From assembly GCA_937916515.1 (NCBI GenBank), contig CALFSX010000016.1:1-64000 (forward strand): 64,000 nt of DNA, written 5' to 3'. The DNA comes from an uncultured Planctomycetaceae bacterium (GTDB lineage Bacteria; Planctomycetota; Planctomycetia; Planctomycetales; Planctomycetaceae). Position numbers and translations under genes: made by a program. Below are positions 34,560 through 43,315 of this stretch, one piece after another; the first letter of the stretch is position 1; each line of letters begins with the position of its first letter. The notes under the pieces are model-generated. The model was not told the DNA's origin. It ran no database searches and saw only the letters and a program-made list of their open reading frames with translations.

Positions 34560-35462
34560 CTACTCACCAACAGCTTTAACATCAGCCTTTTTCTTCTCAG
34601 CCTCAACCTTGGGGCTATCTTCATCAGCCTTTGCCTTCTCCTTCGCTTTCTCCGCATCCTGCTTGACCTGTTTGTCAGCCTTTGGCTTCGGCTCAGCCTT
34701 CTTGCCAATATGAAACCCTGCTGAAGTGCGGTGCCCCACTGCTGGCTTCAGCTCACGCAACCATATATTGCGAAACTTCACCGGGTCGCCATGGAACTGC
34801 AGAGCAATCGGGCCGGTTTCTGCGTGAGGAACATAGTGAGGTGCATCGACATAGCTGGTTGGACCCAGCAGTTCGAAGTGATTCAGCAACAACACGCCGT
34901 TGTGAATCAGAGTCACATAGCCGGGCGTTTCAACATCACCGTTTACCTTGAATACAGGTGCATTGAAGACGATATCGTAGGTATTCCATTCTCCCGGCTT
35001 TCTCATGGCATTCGCCAGCGGAGCCGTCTGTTTATAAATCGAACCCGCTTGCCCATCGAAGTAAGTTTCGTTTTCAAACGAATCCAAAACCTGCACTTCG
35101 TACAGCCCCATCAAAAAGATGCCGCTGTTGCCGCGTCCCTGCCCGGAACCTTTCACTTCAGTGGGAGCCGACCATTCCACGTGCAGTTGCATGCTGCCAA
35201 AATGCTGTTTGGTCCTGATTTCGCCCCCCTTGGGAATGGCCGCACCGTCTTCAACCAACCACTTATCGCCGTTTTCGAAGGCAGACAGATCCGTCCCGTT
35301 AAACAGGACAATTGCGTCCGAAGGGGCCTGATCGTTTGTTGTGCCGGGGCTCACCAATGGAGGCTCCTGCCAGTCCACACCGCTCTTCCATTCCTGAGCT
35401 TCAGCGAATGAGCAAACGTTGAAGACAATTGCCAGAATCACAACGAGAGAGCGATATGCCAT
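34560..35462 (-). CDS. DUF1080 (3-keto-disaccharide hydrolase type) exported protein
   Basis: A signal peptide (about 1-22) is followed by a concanavalin-like jelly-roll typical of DUF1080: IVLFNGTDLSAFENGDKWLV, then GGEIRTKQHFGSMQLHVEW, GNSGIFLMGLYEVQVLDSF, GEWNTYDIVFNAP and PIALQFHGDPVKFRNIWLR. The family occurs in many copies in planctomycetes and includes 3-keto-glycoside hydrolases; the exact substrate is unknown. The last 50 residues are a Lys/Glu/Ala-rich charged tail that may bind surfaces. ATG 35462 follows a GGAG. Confidence 0.88.
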   Translation of the reverse strand: MAYRSLVVILAIVFNVCSFAEAQEWKSGVDWQEPPLVSPGTTNDQAPSDAIVLFNGTDLSAFENGDKWLVEDGAAIPKGGEIRTKQHFGSMQLHVEWSAPTEVKGSGQGRGNSGIFLMGLYEVQVLDSFENETYFDGQAGSIYKQTAPLANAMRKPGEWNTYDIVFNAPVFKVNGDVETPGYVTLIHNGVLLLNHFELLGPTSYVDAPHYVPHAETGPIALQFHGDPVKFRNIWLRELKPAVGHRTSAGFHIGKKAEPKPKADKQVKQDAEKAKEKAKADEDSPKVEAEKKKADVKAVGE

Positions 35463-35759
35463 TTTAATTAATCTCCGGATGGTTGGTTAAAATCGGTCAG
35501 GAATCGTATCGTGGCATTCTGGGGCCATGGTTGCAAACGGCGAACTGTGAGAAATAGGCGACTTAAAGATCTCGGTTTTGCAATCTTCTGAACGCAGGCT
35601 TCGCCCCTGCTTGTACTCACGATTGGTGGCTGAAATACTGCCGCAAAAGTGCCTGAATTCCGCCCTGCACTGTTTCCAGACGCGGTAAGAAACTGCCATC
35701 TCTAAATCTGTTCTCCCGGCGATTCCGGGGGCGGACAGCCAAACCAACGGAATATCGAA

Positions 35760-38651
35760 ATGCTTTGGGAAGTTGAAATTCTGCCGTCTCAGGATTCTCG
35801 TGACCACGAAGGCCTGCGAATCCTGGCTGATGCCAAAAGCCTGGGAATCAATTCACTCACCGACGTTCGTTCTGCTCGATCATTTCTGATTGAAGGCGAG
35901 CTTTCCGAAACTGACGCCACCAAAGCCGCAGAAGTCCTGCTGTGCGATGCCGTTGTTGAACAATTTCGAATCACCGCGTTGCCGGACACTTCCTCCACAG
36001 ACACAGCCTGCCTGAATGTGCTGCTGCATCCGGGAGTCACAGACAGCGTCGCTGAAAATGCAGCCAAAGCCCTGGTGCAACAAAATCTAAACGTCACCGC
36101 GGTCGCCACCTGCCGCAAATACTGGTTGACTGGCGAACTTTCCACCGCTGAACATTCTCGAGTCTGCTCAAAGGCCCTCGCCAACGACGCCATTGAATAT
36201 CTCGTCGCCGGTCCGCTGCAACTGAAGGACCTGCACGTCGGTGGCGACTATCAATGCAACATCACCACCGTCGCCATTCGAAGCATGGACAGCGACGACG
36301 AACTGATGAAGTTGTCCGCAGAAGGTCAGCTGTACCTGCAGCTTGCCGAGATGCGCACAATCCGCGACTACTTTAAATCGCTCGATCGCGACCCCACCGA
36401 CATCGAACTGGAAACCGTCGCTCAAACATGGAGCGAACATTGTTCGCACAAGACTCTGGCTGGCCGCATTCACTACATTGAAACTCAAGACGGCGAAACA
36501 GTTCGCGAAATTCAGTTCGAAAACATGCTGAAAGAAACCGTCTTCGCGGCAACGATGACCATCCGCAAAAACCTGGGCGACAAAGACTGGTGCGTCAGCG
36601 TGTTCAAAGACAACGCGGGCATCGTCACGTTCGACGAAAACCAGGACGTCTGCATCAAGGTGGAAACTCATAACCACCCGTCGGCCATCGAACCATACGG
36701 CGGAGCCAACACAGGACTTGGCGGAGTCATCCGCGATCCCATGGGCACCGGTTTGGGAGCTCGCCCGGTTTGCAACACAGACGTCTTCTGTTTTGCTCGC
36801 CCGGATTTCCCCGCCGATCAACTTCCACCCGGTGTTCTGCACCCGAACGCCGTGATGGAAGGCGTCGTTAGTGGAGTCCGCGATTACGGCAACCGCATGG
36901 GAATTCCCACCGTTAACGGAGCCGTCTATTTTGACGACCGCTATCTGGGCAATCCGCTGGTGTACTGCGGTAACATCGCGATGATTCCTCGCGACAAAAG
37001 CGAAGGCAAAGTTTCCCCCGGCGACCTGATCGTAGCCGTCGGTGGGCGCACCGGTCGCGACGGAATTCACGGAGCCACGTTCTCATCAGCAGAGCTCACC
37101 GAAGACAGCGAAAGCATCAGCGGTGGAGCCGTCCAGATCGGCAATCCTGTCACCGAAAAGATGGTTCTCGATGTACTGCTTGTCGCTCGAGATCGCAATC
37201 TATACACCGCCATCACCGATTGCGGAGCTGGCGGATTCAGTAGTGCTGTCGGCGAAATGGGCGAGAAAACTGGTGCTGAAGTGTGGCTGGATAAAGCACC
37301 GCTGAAGTATTCCGGCTTGTCATACACTGAAATCTGGATCAGCGAAGCTCAGGAGCGCATGGTGCTGGCTGTTCCCGAAAGCAACGTCGACGAATTCGTG
37401 AATCTGTGTGCTTCTGAAGGAGTCGAAGCTTCTGTGATTGGTAAGTTCACCGACACGAAAGAACTCGTGCTGAAGTACGAAGACGTTGAAGTCGGCCGAG
37501 TCACCATGGAGTTCCTTCACGATGGTCGACCGCCAGTCATTCGTGAAGCAACTTACAATATCGCGGCATGTGCCACTGGCTCTGCCGGTATCGATGCAGC
37601 ACTTAACAAAACCGACTATACCGAAGATCTGAAGAAGATTCTGGGCAGCCTGAACGTTGCCAGTAAAGAGTCGATCATTCGTCAATACGACCACGAAGTT
37701 CAGGCGGGCAGTGTTGTGAAGCCGCTTGTCGGCATCAACAACGACGGGCCATCCGATGCGGCCGTTGTGCGCCCTGACCTGAAATCCAACCGAGGACTCG
37801 TCGTCAGCTGCGGCATGAACCCACATCTCGGTGACGAAGATCCGTACTGGATGGCGGCCGCCGCAATCGACGAAGCCATTCGCAACTGCGTGGCTGTGGG
37901 AGCTGACCCGTCAAAAATCGCGATCCTCGACAACTTCTGCTGGGGCAATACCGAACGCCCCGAAACACTGGGAACGCTTGTTCGAGCCGCCTTGGCCTGT
38001 CAGGACATCGCCATTGCGTACGGCACTCCGTTTGTTAGCGGCAAAGACAGTCTTAACAACGAATTCAGCTACGAAGATTCAGACGGCAACCGTCAAACGG
38101 TCGCTATTCCATCAACGTTGCTAATCACTGCGTTGGGGCAGATTGACCACGTTGAACAAGCCGTCACGATGGACCTGAAAGCTGCCGGCAACAAGCTGTA
38201 TCTTATCGGCAAGACCAATCCGGAGGAACTTGGCGGCAGTCACTTCAACCTCGTCAACGGCATCGAGGGTGGCACTGTCCCACAACTGGTCGCCACCGCA
38301 AACCTTGCCAACTACAAAGCTCTGCACGCCGCCATCAAAGCCGGACTTGTTCGCAGTTGCCACGACCTCAGCGAAGGCGGACTCGCCGTTGCCGTCGCCG
38401 AAATGGCATTCGCCGGGGGCGTGGGAGTCACACTCAACAGCGACCTGACCGCCGCCGATCTGTTTGCCGAAAGCAACGGGCGTTTGGTCGTGGAAATCGC
38501 ACCGGAAATCGCAGCTCAGTTCGAACAAATCGTCACGAATATTCAACAAATCGGAATGACGAACGACAGCAATCAGTTGCAGATCGGTTCATCGCTAAAC
38601 GCAAGCCTTGACGACCTCAAAGCGGCATGGCAACAGCCACTGCAACACTAA
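35760..38651 (+). CDS. purL: Phosphoribosylformylglycinamidine synthase PurL with fused PurS-like repeats
   Basis: ATP-dependent step four of purine synthesis (FGAR to FGAM). Residues 1-70 and about 80-155 are two PurS-like units: [19 protein letters not shown] ending in [12 protein letters not shown], and [20 protein letters not shown] ending in [13 protein letters not shown]. PurL then follows, with [14 protein letters not shown] near 220, [49 protein letters not shown] and [17 protein letters not shown]. There is no glutaminase domain, so a separate PurQ must exist elsewhere. 963 residues exceeds small PurL (about 740) by the PurS pair. Stands alone; a strong hairpin follows. Confidence 0.94.
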   Translation: MLWEVEILPSQDSRDHEGLRILADAKSLGINSLTDVRSARSFLIEGELSETDATKAAEVLLCDAVVEQFRITALPDTSSTDTACLNVLLHPGVTDSVAENAAKALVQQNLNVTAVATCRKYWLTGELSTAEHSRVCSKALANDAIEYLVAGPLQLKDLHVGGDYQCNITTVAIRSMDSDDELMKLSAEGQLYLQLAEMRTIRDYFKSLDRDPTDIELETVAQTWSEHCSHKTLAGRIHYIETQDGETVREIQFENMLKETVFAATMTIRKNLGDKDWCVSVFKDNAGIVTFDENQDVCIKVETHNHPSAIEPYGGANTGLGGVIRDPMGTGLGARPVCNTDVFCFARPDFPADQLPPGVLHPNAVMEGVVSGVRDYGNRMGIPTVNGAVYFDDRYLGNPLVYCGNIAMIPRDKSEGKVSPGDLIVAVGGRTGRDGIHGATFSSAELTEDSESISGGAVQIGNPVTEKMVLDVLLVARDRNLYTAITDCGAGGFSSAVGEMGEKTGAEVWLDKAPLKYSGLSYTEIWISEAQERMVLAVPESNVDEFVNLCASEGVEASVIGKFTDTKELVLKYEDVEVGRVTMEFLHDGRPPVIREATYNIAACATGSAGIDAALNKTDYTEDLKKILGSLNVASKESIIRQYDHEVQAGSVVKPLVGINNDGPSDAAVVRPDLKSNRGLVVSCGMNPHLGDEDPYWMAAAAIDEAIRNCVAVGADPSKIAILDNFCWGNTERPETLGTLVRAALACQDIAIAYGTPFVSGKDSLNNEFSYEDSDGNRQTVAIPSTLLITALGQIDHVEQAVTMDLKAAGNKLYLIGKTNPEELGGSHFNLVNGIEGGTVPQLVATANLANYKALHAAIKAGLVRSCHDLSEGGLAVAVAEMAFAGGVGVTLNSDLTAADLFAESNGRLVVEIAPEIAAQFEQIVTNIQQIGMTNDSNQLQIGSSLNASLDDLKAAWQQPLQH

Positions 38652-38686
38652 GGAATCCCAGGGAAGAATCTGGTCGAAAGACTTGA

Positions 38687-38722
38687 CGCGATGGTCAGCG
38701 TGCCGTTGCGCTGACCATCGCG
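38687..38722 (+). terminator. Perfect 14-bp stem-loop after purL
   Basis: Arms 38687-38700 and 38709-38722 pair perfectly around an 8-base loop, 36 bases after the purL stop. No T run follows, so termination would not be the classic rho-independent kind. It may protect the 3' end or act with Rho. Confidence 0.6.
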
Positions 38723-38916
38723 ACCTGTGAGTGAAGTTGAAACACGCCAGACGAAGGACAAGCGGAGAAAGCTATCAGGGCACACACCCAAAGTAGTCAT
38801 GGAAAGCCACGCCAACCACAAGCAGGAACGAACCTGCCGCTGGTTCAATGTGTCACATGAGCGCAACGACGCACTCACCCAACACTCACTCGCCTGTCGA
38901 TTAAGACGGCCTTCCC

Positions 38917-39330
38917 ATGTCCGCCACATCAATTCAAACGGATACACAACTGCAGACGGTTTCTCGCCGACTTGCTCCTGAAGATATTCAGGTTGGCAAC
39001 TTCGTGACCATACTTCAGCAGGTTCTGGAACTGCCAACGTTTCTGTGGCTGGGCGAAACCGCCGCTGTGGATCGCGAGCGCCCTGTCGCGTACCGCCACA
39101 CTCCTGCCAACAGTGGAGAACCACTCAAAGTTCTGGCCGTGTGTCTGCCATTTGTTTATGTCGAAAACACCTCCGGAGAACCAGCTACGCTCGATGTACG
39201 TCGCAGCGAACTCGCAGAATTACCGGCCAGCTACGTGGAAGTGATTCGCCGAAAGCGGAAAAAAATCATCGCCAAAGCAGCTCGAAAAACCGCAGGCCGA
39301 ACGAAAAAGCTGAAACGCCGCGCCCGATAG
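38917..39330 (+). CDS. Hypothetical protein with basic C-terminus
   Basis: 137 residues without signal peptide or membrane helix. An ordered part (LAPEDIQVGNFVTILQQVLE, then LKVLAVCLPFVYVENTSGEP) is followed by an Arg/Lys-rich tail (KRRAR at the end) that could bind nucleic acid or membrane. The ordered part resembles a small beta-barrel; I do not recognise the family. ATG start; the DUF1501 gene follows on the same strand after 116 bases. Confidence 0.7.
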   Translation: MSATSIQTDTQLQTVSRRLAPEDIQVGNFVTILQQVLELPTFLWLGETAAVDRERPVAYRHTPANSGEPLKVLAVCLPFVYVENTSGEPATLDVRRSELAELPASYVEVIRRKRKKIIAKAARKTAGRTKKLKRRAR

Positions 39331-39446
39331 CTGCGAAGCCGATCTGCAACGGGCCGGAATTCATCAGGCTTTGTATCGACCCTGCTGTTCCGAGTCGGTA
39401 GACTAAATGTCCCCACGACGATCCTACCTGCTCTGCGAGTCTCATC

Positions 39447-40802
39447 ATGCTGTCTGTGAACGGCCCCTATTCCCCTGGAAGAAAACTCTGCACCGGAGTG
39501 TCTCGACGAGACGCACTGCGAATTGGTGGACTTGGCGCGGCTGGTTTAAGCCTGCCTCAACTTCTGAAAGCCGAATCCGCAGCGCCTTCTGCAAATCGGC
39601 AACGACACAAATCCGTCATCATGATTTACCTGTGCGGCGGCCCGCCACATCAGGACATGTATGACATCAAAACGGCGGCTCCCAAAGAAATTCGCGGCGA
39701 GTTCCAGGCAATCGAAACCAGTGTGCCAGGAATCGAAATCTGCGAACTGCTGCCGGGCATCGCACGAAACATGGACAAGGTTGTGCCGATTCGATCAATG
39801 GTGGGAGCAAAAGATGCTCACTATTCGTATCAGTGCATGACCGGATATCACGAACAAAACGCAGCCGCCGGTGGATGGCCCCATTTTGGTTCTGTGGTCA
39901 GCCATTTTGAAGGCCCGGTTTCTCCCGGCACACCGCCCTTCGTCAGCATGTGTTACACGACGAAACACCGCCCCTACAACGAACCAACGCCGGGGTTCCT
40001 CGGACTTGGTCATTCTGCATTTTCACCAAAGGGGCCTGGTAAAGACGACCTGGTGCTGCAGGGAATTACGGCCGATCGACTGGGACATCGCCATCAACTG
40101 CTGGCGTCTTTTGATAAGTTCCGGCGAGACTGCGATGCCAGCGGAAAGATGACCGGCATGGATACCTTCACCCAACAGGCGATGGGTATTCTGACATCAC
40201 CGGAACTGTTCAACGCGCTAGACGTGTCGAAGGAAAGTCAGGAAACTCGTGACCGCTACGGAGCTCAGGACGAATCAAAGCCTCGCGGTGATGCCGCACC
40301 AATGTGTACTCAAAACTTTCTGGTGGCACGACGGCTTGTCGAAGCCGGAGCTCGCGTCGTCACCGTCAATCACAGCTTTTGGGATTGGCACGGCAACAAC
40401 TTCAAGACGGCTCGCGAAGAACTGCCAATCTTCGACAGAGGCATCAGCGCGCTGGTGGAAGATCTGCACGAACGCGGCTTGCAAAACGATGTGACGGTGG
40501 TTGTTTGGGGAGAATTCGGCAGAACACCAAAGATCAACAACAACGCTGGCCGCGACCACTGGCCCGGAGTATGCGGTGCATTGCTGGCTGGCGGAGGCAT
40601 GAAGATGGGGCAGGTGATCGGGTCGACAGACCGCCTTGGTGCCGAAGCCGCGGACCGCCCTGTCAGCTTTCAGGAAGTGTTCGCAACGATCTACCATAAT
40701 CTTGGCATCAATCTGGAATCCGAACGCGTGTTTGACTTCCGCGGCGTGCCACGTTCGTTTGTCGAATCAGGCGTGAAGCCTATTGCAGAACTGGTTGGCT
40801 AA
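39447..40802 (+). CDS. DUF1501 exported protein, sulfatase-like fold
   Basis: A Tat-type N-terminus (VSRRDALRIGGLGAAGLSLP) is followed by SVIMIYLCGGPPHQDMYDIK, LPGIARNMDKVVPIRSMVG, and HSFWDWHGNN, then VVVWGEFGRTPKINNNAGRD and HWPGVCGALLAGGG. This is the full DUF1501 pattern, an alkaline-phosphatase-superfamily-like fold with conserved Asp/His, greatly expanded in planctomycetes and often next to DUF1549/DUF1553 cytochrome-type genes. No such partner is adjacent. The reaction is not established. ATG start. Confidence 0.92.
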   Translation: MLSVNGPYSPGRKLCTGVSRRDALRIGGLGAAGLSLPQLLKAESAAPSANRQRHKSVIMIYLCGGPPHQDMYDIKTAAPKEIRGEFQAIETSVPGIEICELLPGIARNMDKVVPIRSMVGAKDAHYSYQCMTGYHEQNAAAGGWPHFGSVVSHFEGPVSPGTPPFVSMCYTTKHRPYNEPTPGFLGLGHSAFSPKGPGKDDLVLQGITADRLGHRHQLLASFDKFRRDCDASGKMTGMDTFTQQAMGILTSPELFNALDVSKESQETRDRYGAQDESKPRGDAAPMCTQNFLVARRLVEAGARVVTVNHSFWDWHGNNFKTAREELPIFDRGISALVEDLHERGLQNDVTVVVWGEFGRTPKINNNAGRDHWPGVCGALLAGGGMKMGQVIGSTDRLGAEAADRPVSFQEVFATIYHNLGINLESERVFDFRGVPRSFVESGVKPIAELVG

Positions 40803-40828
40803 GAATGCCTACGCAGCGTTCGAGCAAC

Positions 40829-41110
40829 TCAGATTCCCATATTGGCCAGACCGTCACTCAGCCGTTCCAAAAGCCCGCCAATCTGAGGATGATGAACTTC
40901 GAATTCCACAATCATATCCTTCAGCCGCTGAGACAACGATTGATCCGGTGAAGCTTCCTGCCCAGCTGATTCACGACCTTCGTCCAGAAGAACGCGAATC
41001 TGGCTTGTCAGATCAACCAACAGTTCGCGAGTCTTGTCGTTGACATCTGTAGTTGTGCTTAGCGTTTCCTGCAAGTTCGCCAGTGTGCTGTTCAAGTCTT
41101 CCTGAGTCAT
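40829..41110 (-). CDS. DUF4404 family small protein
   Basis: 93 residues, wholly helical: TQEDLNSTLANLQETLSTT, then LLVDLTSQIRVLLDEGRESA, then LKDMIVEFEVHHPQIGGLLE and RLSDGLANMGI. This matches the DUF4404 pattern (helical hairpin with VEFEVHHP). Function unknown; cytoplasmic. I chose ATG 41110 because a GGAG lies 8 bases upstream; the frame running to 41164 adds an unlikely Cys/Arg-rich leader. Convergent with the DUF1501 gene, 26 bases apart. Confidence 0.8.
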   Translation of the reverse strand: MTQEDLNSTLANLQETLSTTTDVNDKTRELLVDLTSQIRVLLDEGRESAGQEASPDQSLSQRLKDMIVEFEVHHPQIGGLLERLSDGLANMGI

Positions 41111-41277
41111 CGCCGGTCTCCGATCTGGGTTGATAGATGAAGCACATTGTAGCGTTCGCCGCAATTAATCGTACCTGGAAGCCTACACTAAACCGACTGG
41201 AACTGACTCAAAGCAGCTGCATAATTGATGGTGAGACGCAAACGTGAAGTTGTTGCAGACTCGATTGCCAACGAACA

Positions 41278-41327
41278 CAGCCGCGTTCACCGTGGCGTGA
41301 GACCTCACACCATGGTGAACGCGGCTG
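41278..41327. repeat. 50-base near-perfect palindrome
   Basis: Two 24-base arms (41278-41301 and 41304-41327) pair at 22 positions around a 2-base centre. It lies 26 bases beyond the stop of the Gly/Tyr-rich gene, inside the gap before the DUF4404 gene. No T run flanks it on either strand. Likely a 3'-end structure or a rho-assisted terminator. Confidence 0.7.
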
Positions 41328-41353
41328 CAGAAGTGAGTCCGCGTTCTGATCGA

Positions 41354-41725
41354 CTAGCGGTGATGTCGACCACGATGGTAATCGTAGTGACCTGGCTGCA
41401 CGTGCAGGTGATTGCCGTGTCGATAAACTGATGTTGGATGATAGTCGTAATGACCGCGAGTTCTAAAGCTGCTGACCGTTCGTGTCGGATACCCGTAGCT
41501 CGGGAAACTGTTATAGCCAATCGATACAGAGGTTCGCGGTGAGAAGCTGTTGTAACCAATACTCAGCCCTGAACCGCCTCCGTAAAAGCTGTTGCCTCCG
41601 TAGTACCCAACTCCACCACCATAGTAACCGCCACCACCGTAACCACATTGAGCAGATGCCTGGTCACTCATGAAGACCCCGCCAACTGCGACAGCAAACG
41701 CTGCCAACATCATTCGTTTCATCAT
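41354..41725 (-). CDS. Small secreted Gly/Tyr-rich protein
   Basis: A signal peptide (MMKRMMLAAFAVAVGGVFMS, cleavage near SDQASA-QC) leads to a mature protein of about 100 residues. It consists of GGGYYGGG-type stretches, two SIGYNSF repeats (SGLSIGYNSFSPRTSVSIGY) and a His/Tyr/Arg-rich end (HYDYHPTSVYRHGN, then HYDYHRGRHHR). Composition suggests an adhesive or matrix protein, or metal binding by the His-rich end; no function is known. The start has a strong AAGGAG 8 bases upstream. Confidence 0.8.
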   Translation of the reverse strand: MMKRMMLAAFAVAVGGVFMSDQASAQCGYGGGGYYGGGVGYYGGNSFYGGGSGLSIGYNSFSPRTSVSIGYNSFPSYGYPTRTVSSFRTRGHYDYHPTSVYRHGNHLHVQPGHYDYHRGRHHR

Positions 41726-41943
41726 TTGAATTCTCCTTGTTTGCGTCGTGCGAAACGTGAAATCAAAAACCGGAAGACGAATGAAGCGAAGGTCGTGCCG
41801 TTTATGCCGATTCTCCCTAAGTCCAGTGCCGCAAGGATATTTCGCCGATTGAGCTCCTGTAAGGACATGCCGTCACCGTCACAACTGCGCAACACTTGCC
41901 ATCAAATCGACTACATCTGGAGTTCCTCATGGCACAGGTCGTT

Positions 41944-42441
41944 TTACCAAAGCTGGCTCTTGCGGATTGCAAACTCCTGCAATTTGTGCGAATCGTCGAT
42001 TCGGAGTTTCTTCATGATATTGCGTCGGTGAGTGTCAATGGTGGCCCGAGCGACATCCAGTGCTTCGGCAATTCGCTTCGGTGCGAGCCCGTCGCCGATC
42101 AGCTTAAGAACCTCTTTCTCTGACGCGGTCAGGGTCTTCATCCGGCTGGGAAGCCGAATGCTGGTTGCCACAATTTTTGCGTCTGCAAGAGATGTGGACT
42201 TCAACCAGACGTTCATGTCAACACTGCGACCATCGATACTGACTTCAGCCTGAAACTGCTGCGGCTCACCAAGGATCAAACAACGGGAATAAGCTGTCTT
42301 AACAGACTCGACATTGTCACTCGTGACCCACTTCCACGCAGGGGTCCCCAGAATCAAATCAAGGCAAAAACCCCATGGAGCTCGCTCGTCAGCCCAGACG
42401 AACCGCCCTTCTCTATCCAGCAGTGCAATTGATTCGATCAT
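41944..42441 (-). CDS. PAS-LuxR transcriptional regulator without receiver domain
   Basis: From ATG 42441 (165 residues) there is a PAS-like sensor region (IESIALLDREGRFVWADERA to about 100) and a C-terminal LuxR/NarL helix-turn-helix (LTASEKEVLKLIGDGLAPKR, then IAEALDVARATIDTHRRNIM and KKLRIDD). No Asp-phosphorylation receiver domain is present. Residues added by the longer frame to 42582 are hydrophobic and unlike the family. It is divergent from a soluble histidine kinase, with about 125 bases between the starts, so the two may share control. Confidence 0.82.
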   Translation of the reverse strand: MIESIALLDREGRFVWADERAPWGFCLDLILGTPAWKWVTSDNVESVKTAYSRCLILGEPQQFQAEVSIDGRSVDMNVWLKSTSLADAKIVATSIRLPSRMKTLTASEKEVLKLIGDGLAPKRIAEALDVARATIDTHRRNIMKKLRIDDSHKLQEFAIRKSQLW

Positions 42442-42565
42442 TTTCGTGATTTCAACAAGAAGGAAGTAATGAAATGCGTGATAGGCAGGGGGTGAAATGT
42501 CGGCTAGAAATGGTCTAGTCAGAAGATGTAATAACAGGCACGCACATTCACTCAACCAGAATATC

Positions 42566-43288
42566 ATGCTAGACAATCTCAATCCAACAATCCAGCAATT
42601 TACCAGCGAGTTCGATGACCCATCAAGCCACTGCCTCAGCCACGACCTGGCCGAAATCCTGATGATTATTCAGGGATGTTGTGAACTGATGCCCGAAGTA
42701 GGTCAAACACAACAAACAAGACTAATCGCAACGATGCTGTCTGCGTGCCGTCGCGGAGCTTCCATGCTGACTCCGGGAAGGATTCGTTCAAACTCTCAGG
42801 ATGTGGATCCAGCGTCGTCCCATCTTGCCCAGATCGTGTATGAAGTCTCGCAAATGGTTGGCGCCGCGAATCCCGACATCCACATCAGTGTCCCGATTAT
42901 CAGCGATGACCTGTGGATAAATATGCCATCGCCAGTCCTTTTTCGTTGCCTGATGAACGTAGTCACCAACGCAGCGGAAGCAGTGTGCCGAGACAACAAT
43001 CGATCAGAGCTGCGTGAAATTGAAGTCTCGGTCGCTTCGATTGGCAAAGTTGCCAGAATATCTATTACAAACTTTGGCCCCGTCATTGCCGCTGAAGTTA
43101 TGGACAAGATATTCACTCCGTACTTTTCAGCACAGGTGAATTCAAATGCAAAGAATCGAGGCTTAGGTTTGTTCATTGTGCGAACATTGCTGCAACAGTT
43201 TGGCGGAACGGTCAACGTGCATTCGTCGCTCGACTACGGCACGACGTTTCAAATCGATGTGCCGATCAAGTTCCAATTCCAACTGTGA
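42566..43288 (+). CDS. Soluble sensor histidine kinase
   Basis: From ATG 42566 (240 residues) there is a short dimerisation region with the likely phospho-His in SHDLAEILMIIQG, followed by a full HATPase_c domain: N-box FRCLMNVVTNAAEAV, G1-like ISITNFGPVI (the usual Asp is Asn), F-box KIFTPYFSAQ, G2 NRGLGLFIVRTLLQQFGGTV and YGTTFQIDVPI. No membrane helix, PAS or other input domain. The divergent PAS-LuxR gene is the natural partner but lacks a receiver domain, so phosphotransfer between them is not obvious. Confidence 0.82.
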   Translation: MLDNLNPTIQQFTSEFDDPSSHCLSHDLAEILMIIQGCCELMPEVGQTQQTRLIATMLSACRRGASMLTPGRIRSNSQDVDPASSHLAQIVYEVSQMVGAANPDIHISVPIISDDLWINMPSPVLFRCLMNVVTNAAEAVCRDNNRSELREIEVSVASIGKVARISITNFGPVIAAEVMDKIFTPYFSAQVNSNAKNRGLGLFIVRTLLQQFGGTVNVHSSLDYGTTFQIDVPIKFQFQL

Positions 43289-43315
43289 CGAAACCGCGTT
43301 CGCCAGATTTTGCGC

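Noticed and set aside
35487-35807. 106-codon minus-strand frame upstream of purL
   Set aside because: It overlaps the purL start and promoter region and has no family pattern or SD.
36168-37070. 300-codon minus-strand open frame inside purL
   Set aside because: It is antisense to conserved PurL motifs, has no SD, and reads as a Val/Ala/Asp-rich shadow of the real frame.
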